A stretch of 39,156 nt of DNA from Nanobdellati archaeon. GTDB lineage: Archaea > EX4484-52 > WAPT01. The notes beneath the pieces are model-generated. The model was not told where the DNA came from and searched no databases. It saw only the letters and a program-made list of their open reading frames with translations. The stretch covers positions 1-39,156 of the forward strand of contig WAPT01000019.1 in the NCBI GenBank assembly GCA_015520605.1, read 5' to 3'. The number at the start of each line of letters is the position of its first letter. Positions within the stretch are counted from its first letter, which is position 1. Shown piece by piece: positions 35,407-39,156 of this stretch. Both the position numbers and the translations under genes were made by a program.

Positions 35407-35721
35407 TCACTTATAACATCCCGGCGATGTTCCGTGGAGTATCTCCTTACAGGTCACATCTCCACAGGTAACTCCACTACACTGGTCTCCACATGGATCG
35501 TCGGGTCCTGTGATATCCTGTATGTATGTGTTGTCGGGATGTTGCAAACAATAACTTACTATACATGATGCACATGTTGCGGGGTCTCCAACAGCACTCG
35601 TACTTTCTCCAAACCTCGTGGATGATCGTCCGAAGAGCGCCATAACCACCATAGCCACAGCTATTACGACCACAATGGTTATAATAAGCGTCACTGGCAT
35701 TGAGAGGCCCTTCTTTTTCAT
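35407..35721 (-). CDS. Small prepilin-like membrane protein with Cys-rich ectodomain
   Basis: Not a family I can name. The 104-aa protein starts KKKGLSMPVTLIITIVVVIAV, a short basic leader, Gly, then a hydrophobic helix of about 22 residues, which resembles archaeal type IV pilin (class III) signal sequences cleaved after Gly by a prepilin peptidase. The exposed remainder contains eight cysteines (CASC, YC, CGDQC, CGDVTC, GC). It is transcribed from a strong TATA element 27 bp upstream, leaderless. No pilus assembly ATPase is nearby. It could instead be a simple N-terminally anchored exoprotein with disulfides or a metal site. Confidence 0.7.
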   Translation of the reverse strand: MKKKGLSMPVTLIITIVVVIAVAMVVMALFGRSSTRFGESTSAVGDPATCASCIVSYCLQHPDNTYIQDITGPDDPCGDQCSGVTCGDVTCKEILHGTSPGCYK

Positions 35722-35740
35722 GGGTATTCTTTTTGTCCTA

Positions 35741-35755
35741 GATTATATATAAAAA
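35741..35755. promoter_or_regulatory. Strong TATA element between the prepilin-like gene and tRNA-Pro
   Basis: GATTATATATAAAAA is nearly symmetrical. On the minus strand it lies about 27 bp before the 104-aa ORF. On the plus strand it is about 41 bp before the mature 5' end of tRNA-Pro, which would give a precursor with a leader of about 15 nt. Confidence 0.5.
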
Positions 35756-35789
35756 TTTCGTTGTGAAAAGCGTATGTTATGTTTTTCTA

Positions 35790-35866
35790 GGGGCCGTAGT
35801 GTAGCTTGGTTATCACTCCGGCCCGGGGCGCCGGCAACCCCGGTTCAAATCCGGGCGGCCCCACCA
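35790..35866 (+). tRNA. tRNA-Pro (anticodon GGG)
   Basis: Folds as a complete cloverleaf: acceptor GGGGCCG/CGGCCCC, D arm GTGT/TCAC, anticodon stem CCGGC/GCCGG with loop CCGGGGC, T arm CCCGG/CCGGG with loop TTCAAAT. Discriminator A and an encoded CCA end are present. The anticodon at positions 34-36 is GGG, reading proline codons CCC and CCT. Position 33 is C, not the near-universal U. There is no intron. Confidence 0.92.
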
Positions 35867-35900
35867 ATGTTTAGCACATTGCAACGTGGTTGGGCAGAAC

Positions 35901-36137
35901 TCATAATCGTTCATGTACTTTTATATTCTCGCTCCTCCACCTTTCCATGTGTCCTTTTTCATCCACAACCAGAATCTCCACGCCATCGTTGTTTATCATG
36001 AGCTTGCAGGTGATCTTTTCATTCCTGATTTTTACCGCACCCGCTATTGGGTGTGGGAGAAGGATTTTGTGCTTCACGATGTCGTAATTCTCATCGAAAC
36101 AGTTCGCCTCTATCAAAAGAGCCCTTCTCCTCACCAT
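35901..36137 (-). CDS. Hypothetical 78-aa protein
   Basis: Unrecognised. The sequence is soluble-looking and mixed alpha/beta (KITCKLMINNDGVEILVVDEKGHMERW), without signal or membrane segment. GGTGGG lies about 5 nt before the ATG, a good ribosome-binding site, and the gene runs co-directionally 95 bp downstream of the HerA-like gene. Overlapping plus-strand ORFs of similar length have no such start signal, so I favour this frame. It may have its own promoter (TTTTTAAATTTTCC on the minus strand near 36190). Confidence 0.55.
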   Translation of the reverse strand: MVRRRALLIEANCFDENYDIVKHKILLPHPIAGAVKIRNEKITCKLMINNDGVEILVVDEKGHMERWRSENIKVHERL

Positions 36138-36232
36138 TCCAACCCACCTATTTAATCACATATTAATGATAACATTTTAATATCGAGGAAAATTTAAAAA
36201 CATTACTCTTGTATCCTCACAAACACCATGTT

Positions 36233-38341
36233 CTATATTTCCACAGAAGTCAATCTTTCACCCCTCATCATATTTTCTATTGTTCCCACGCGGAAGAGAA
36301 AACCGCGAATGTTCTCTTTTTTCTTTATTTTTGCCAAATTCTGCAGGAATCGGTTGAGATTCTTCCTGTCCGCAACGAGCACAAACCCCACTTCACCCGC
36401 CTTGTTTAGAAGTTCGCGAACAGAATCTTCATCCGTATCCAACAATAAGAAAATCTTTTTGCTGTCCTTCTCAACAACGATTATTTTTGTGGAGGACTCC
36501 GCGACACACCACCCCCTACCTCTCATTTTTTTAATAAACCTTTCAAACACATCAATGCTTGTTATGTCTTCAGTTTCATCATCTCTAACAAAAATTCTCA
36601 ATGCAGGAATCCAATTCTCCCTTATGAAGTAAATGTGAGCATTCTGACCGTTGAGGATTATCTCTTCAAAGTCCACCACTCCCTCCTCTACCAGATCTCT
36701 CATCAGTCTTTTGAAGGTGGTGCCCGACATCCCCATGTTTTTGTAAAGGTCCGATGCCTTTGCAGCTTCAAATCTGGCCAGTTTCTTCAGCATGACTATC
36801 TGTCTTGTGTTGAATTTTTCCTTTAACTTTTCCACAATCTCCGCGGAGGAGTATGTGTGTTCGCCTTCTTTTTCTTTTGTCACCTTCTTGTCTTTTTCTT
36901 TCATTTTATCCACTTTCGATGCATCATCTGTTTCAGACTCAGAGGTAAGCAAAAACCCTCCGCCTTCCATGAAATCCCTTAAATCACCATCTCTCACTTT
37001 TCCCTTCTCTATTTCCACCTTAGGAAACCTCATGTAGAAGGGTTTGGTAAACTCGATTTTCCTGCAGAAAACAAGACCTTCACCCACTTTCAGTCTCCTC
37101 AGAAAGTCTTTCTCCTCCTCTCCCACGAGGTTGAGCATGCAGGCAGCATCATCAACATCACTTGCGTGTTTCGTCTCAAGTCCGAGGTTCATGTATAGCT
37201 GCGTTGAAGTGTTCCCTAAAGCGGTATAGGACATGAGAGATGGGTGCTGATCCGTATAGATTATTCCCACACCCAGCTCCCTGATTTCCCTGAAAATGAC
37301 ATCCGTAACAGTTTCCGTGCCTAGTTTTTTGGTTTTCTCCCTGTTCAGGATGTGATGTGCTTCCTCCACAACAATGACAGCGTTCAGCTCTTCCTTTTTA
37401 CTGTTCACAAGCAGCCAGTCCCTCAGCCACTGCAGCATGACTTCTATGAAAAACGTTCTGTCGTTGGAGGAAAGCGCATCAAGTTCTAACACCGTCACGC
37501 ACGGCTGGAAAAAAAGCTCAGCGGGGTTAACGCTTCTCTTGGGGTTAAAAGCCTCGCCTATCTCTCTGTAGCAGAGTGAGTCAAGAGCTCTTTTAGCCGT
37601 TGCGGCCCAGTTCCTCTCTCTGGCGGACGTAAAAGCATCCTCGTTCGCATAAATCCACGCTCTTATGTCCTTCAACCTTATTTCTTTGTGGGGACTCATA
37701 GACTCTATTTCATCGAGAGCTCTCAGAACAATATACCTTCCACCTCCCATCATCCAGTAAGCATGGTCGAAGATCTCTGCAAATTCTTTACTCCATTGGG
37801 AAAACGGGACGTTTTCTGGAGGCATCACGGGGTTAAAGTAGAAAGGCGACACATTTCTTCCTACGGTATAGATGCGCATTTTCTCCCTGACTTCGTGGAG
37901 CTGGAGAAGATCCCTGTAATTCCTTTTGGAGAAGTCGAAGATCACCACGGGCACATTTTTCTTCGCAAGCTCCAGAACCAGGTGCTGTACTAGAGTGGTC
38001 TTCCCGTAACCTGTAGAGCCAAAGATACCTATGTGGTGGAGAAGCACATCCATTGGCAGGAGAAATGACGACAGCTTTATGCCTCCGTAGAGGACGTCTC
38101 CCACATAAATGTCTCCTGCTTCAGCAACCTCCTTCGGGGGAGGCTCAAAAATAACGAGGTCTTTTTCAGGCATGAGGGAAAGCATTGCAGCTTTTATAGC
38201 ATCCACGAGGTCTTCCAGAAAGCTTCGGGTTTTCTCATCTCCCGAAAGATAGAGAACCTCAAGCTCCACAACCTTATCCCTACCCAAAACGGGTGCGAGC
38301 TTCTTGACCTCTCTTAAAAATGTTGTCGCTGTGCCCACCAC
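36233..38341 (-). CDS. HerA-like DNA-pump ATPase with C-terminal winged helix
   Basis: FtsK/HerA-superfamily ATPase (about 700 aa) likely to form a hexamer that translocates DNA. Walker A GSTGYGKT (112-119 of the track ORF), Walker B LNAVIVVEEAHHIL, and sensor-like SYTALGNTSTQLYMNLGLETK are present. An N-terminal region of about 100 residues precedes the motor. After the motor comes a charged linker and then a winged-helix domain (KFNTRQIVMLKKLARF..KASDLYKNMGMSGTTFKRLMRDLVEEGVV) and a further C-terminal alpha/beta region. The start is uncertain: the track uses TTG 38353, with GTG at 38350, 38341 and 38338 also in frame; GGTGAG spacing favours 38341. NurA, the usual HerA partner, is absent; the upstream coiled-coil gene takes that place. 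Confidence 0.85.
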   Translation of the reverse strand: MVGTATTFLREVKKLAPVLGRDKVVELEVLYLSGDEKTRSFLEDLVDAIKAAMLSLMPEKDLVIFEPPPKEVAEAGDIYVGDVLYGGIKLSSFLLPMDVLLHHIGIFGSTGYGKTTLVQHLVLELAKKNVPVVIFDFSKRNYRDLLQLHEVREKMRIYTVGRNVSPFYFNPVMPPENVPFSQWSKEFAEIFDHAYWMMGGGRYIVLRALDEIESMSPHKEIRLKDIRAWIYANEDAFTSARERNWAATAKRALDSLCYREIGEAFNPKRSVNPAELFFQPCVTVLELDALSSNDRTFFIEVMLQWLRDWLLVNSKKEELNAVIVVEEAHHILNREKTKKLGTETVTDVIFREIRELGVGIIYTDQHPSLMSYTALGNTSTQLYMNLGLETKHASDVDDAACMLNLVGEEEKDFLRRLKVGEGLVFCRKIEFTKPFYMRFPKVEIEKGKVRDGDLRDFMEGGGFLLTSESETDDASKVDKMKEKDKKVTKEKEGEHTYSSAEIVEKLKEKFNTRQIVMLKKLARFEAAKASDLYKNMGMSGTTFKRLMRDLVEEGVVDFEEIILNGQNAHIYFIRENWIPALRIFVRDDETEDITSIDVFERFIKKMRGRGWCVAESSTKIIVVEKDSKKIFLLLDTDEDSVRELLNKAGEVGFVLVADRKNLNRFLQNLAKIKKKENIRGFLFRVGTIENMMRGERLTSVEI

Positions 38342-38342
38342 C

Positions 38343-38894
38343 TCACTCACCAACGAGTATCTTGTTTATCTTTGAAATTATCGCATACTGCTCCTCCAGC
38401 ACGTTAACTTCATTTGTTATGGTTGTCGTATCTCTCCAGTAGCTCACCTCCTCCCTTCTCAGCTGAGATTTCAAAGCAGAAATATCGGCCATAACATCTC
38501 TTATGTCTTCGGGCTTTGTCATTTTTGCCATCAGTCTTTCTTTCTCCGCTATCTCGGCCTTTATGTCCTCAACGATCTGCTCGTGAATTCTTTTCCTACT
38601 CTCCAGCGCATCTCTCAGATCCTTTATCCTTTTCTCCAAAAACTTGCATCTTTCTCGTATTGTTCCGACAACTTCTTCTACTTTGAGCTTTAATTCGTCA
38701 ATGTCTTCTGTCGTTTCAGCCTCCAGTCTTGTCGGGTGTACGTGCACGTCCCTCCTGACCACTACCTTTTCTTCTGCTTGTTCTCTTTCCCTCCACACGT
38801 TTGCAGGGGAAAAAAGAGTATCTTCCTCTTTGAACATTTCCCTGTAGATCTTTTCTGACTTGTGTTTCTCTGTGCGATAGTACCGCTCCTCCAC
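38343..38894 (-). CDS. Coiled-coil protein paired with the HerA-like ATPase
   Basis: Unrecognised family, 183 aa. The N-terminal 60 residues are charged and probably disordered; about 65-180 are predicted coiled coil in two or three helices (IDELKLKVEEVVGTIRERCKFLEKRIKDL, VEDIKAEIAEKERLMAKM, MADISALKSQL). It starts at GTG 38894 with AGGTGGTGG just upstream and a TATA box about 57 bp away, giving a leader of about 32 nt. Its stop abuts or overlaps the start of the HerA-like gene, so the two are translationally coupled and probably work together, for instance as an adaptor for the ATPase. That role is inference. Confidence 0.8.
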   Translation of the reverse strand: MEERYYRTEKHKSEKIYREMFKEEDTLFSPANVWREREQAEEKVVVRRDVHVHPTRLEAETTEDIDELKLKVEEVVGTIRERCKFLEKRIKDLRDALESRKRIHEQIVEDIKAEIAEKERLMAKMTKPEDIRDVMADISALKSQLRREEVSYWRDTTTITNEVNVLEEQYAIISKINKILVGE

Positions 38895-38945
38895 ACCACC
38901 ACCTGTCTCAGCTGTCCCAGCTTACGGTAATTTGGTGAAAGAACG

Positions 38946-38955
38946 TTTAAAAATC
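38946..38955 (-). promoter_or_regulatory. TATA box for the coiled-coil/HerA-like operon
   Basis: Minus-strand GATTTTTAAA centred about 57 bp before the GTG start, leaving room for a leader of about 32 nt with its GGTGG ribosome-binding site. Confidence 0.45.
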
Positions 38956-38979
38956 TGAGGGAAAATGAGAGTAGGCATA

Positions 38980-39156
38980 TCAACAGAGAAAAGCCAGATA
39001 ATGCGGGATAATCCTGTGTTCCGGGACATGGGGATCCATAATGTAGTTGTACTTATCGACTTGTTCTGTCTCAATCGAATCGATTATCTCTACTTTCTGG
39101 CTTTCCTCTCGCTCCCGATGCCCGTCTGCCATGGTGCAGCGGGCGGGAGGCGAACA
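38980..39156 (-). CDS. Possible partial or small ORF at the window edge
   Basis: A minus-strand frame is open from the window edge to a TGA at 38980. From the internal ATG 39132 it encodes a 50-aa acidic, plausible-looking peptide (MADGHREREESQKVEII...). It has no visible ribosome-binding site, so it may be the 3' end of a longer gene entering from the right. A competing plus-strand frame from ATG 38965 is also open to the edge. Neither is recognised. Confidence 0.3.
   Translation of the reverse strand, partial: CSPPARCTMADGHREREESQKVEIIDSIETEQVDKYNYIMDPHVPEHRIIPHYLAFLC

Noticed and set aside
36228-36632. 134-aa plus-strand ORF with a TATA-like run upstream
   Set aside because: Antisense to the C-terminal region of the HerA-like gene, Ser/Phe-rich shadow composition.
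1-39156. Insertion sequences, integrases, prophage genes, rRNA
   Set aside because: No transposase or integrase motifs, terminal inverted repeats or rRNA sequence seen in the window.

Overview
This window is a dense stretch of an archaeal chromosome. The archaeal assignment rests on RadA, RadB and a zinc-finger RPA, Cdc48 with an archaeal replication/repair neighbourhood, a complete A-type ATP synthase operon in the order H-I-K-E-C-F-A-B-D, archaeal-type topoisomerase IA, TyrRS, RtcA, AMP phosphorylase and the archaeal form of cofactor-independent phosphoglycerate mutase. Operon-leading genes mostly have a TATA box centred about 24-30 bp before the start codon (leaderless or nearly so), whereas genes inside operons carry GGTG/GGAG ribosome-binding sites or overlap the previous stop. 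RadB points to a euryarchaeal-type lineage; I cannot place the clade from sequence reading alone. Base composition is moderate, with a visibly AT-richer feoAB island.

Layout. 1-5.7 kb: rpa-radA and cdc48 on the minus strand, radB and a pyrE-like phosphoribosyltransferase on the plus strand, with cdc48 and radB diverging from a 54-bp spacer. 5.7-12.2 kb: serS-topA (minus), a coiled-coil/winged-helix protein (plus), a striking duplicated and helically phased repeat array in a convergent intergenic region, tyrS (minus) and rtcA (plus). 12.2-17.6 kb: a 1442-residue membrane-anchored subtilisin-family protease and an AbrB-PhoU protein. 17.7-26.0 kb: the A-ATPase operon. 26.0-28.9 kb: a small winged-helix regulator diverging from feoA and feoB. 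28.9-34.1 kb: a KaiC-like ATPase with its partner (minus), and trkA-trkH-AMP phosphorylase (plus). 34.1-39.2 kb: apgM, a small prepilin-like Cys-rich protein, tRNA-Pro(GGG), a 78-aa hypothetical, a HerA-like ATPase with a C-terminal winged helix, its coiled-coil partner, and a partial ORF at the edge.

Functionally the window groups information processing (recombination, single-strand binding, topoisomerase, two aminoacyl-tRNA synthetases, RNA 3'-end cyclase), energy and ion physiology (ATP synthase, K+ uptake, Fe2+ uptake), and nucleotide/glycolytic metabolism (AMP phosphorylase, PyrE-like, ApgM).

The best candidate for something undescribed is at 9.14-10.0 kb. A protein with an amphipathic N-terminus, a long coiled coil and a winged helix lies directly upstream of two near-identical 75-bp blocks. 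Each block carries TTCGACA boxes spaced exactly 11 bp apart. The blocks sit between convergent genes, where a promoter operator is not expected. A centromere/partition or chromosome-anchoring element is an inference that needs testing. Secondary points of interest are long identical DNA tracts shared by the two AAA modules of cdc48, TATA elements shared by divergent genes, and the HerA-winged-helix/coiled-coil operon.
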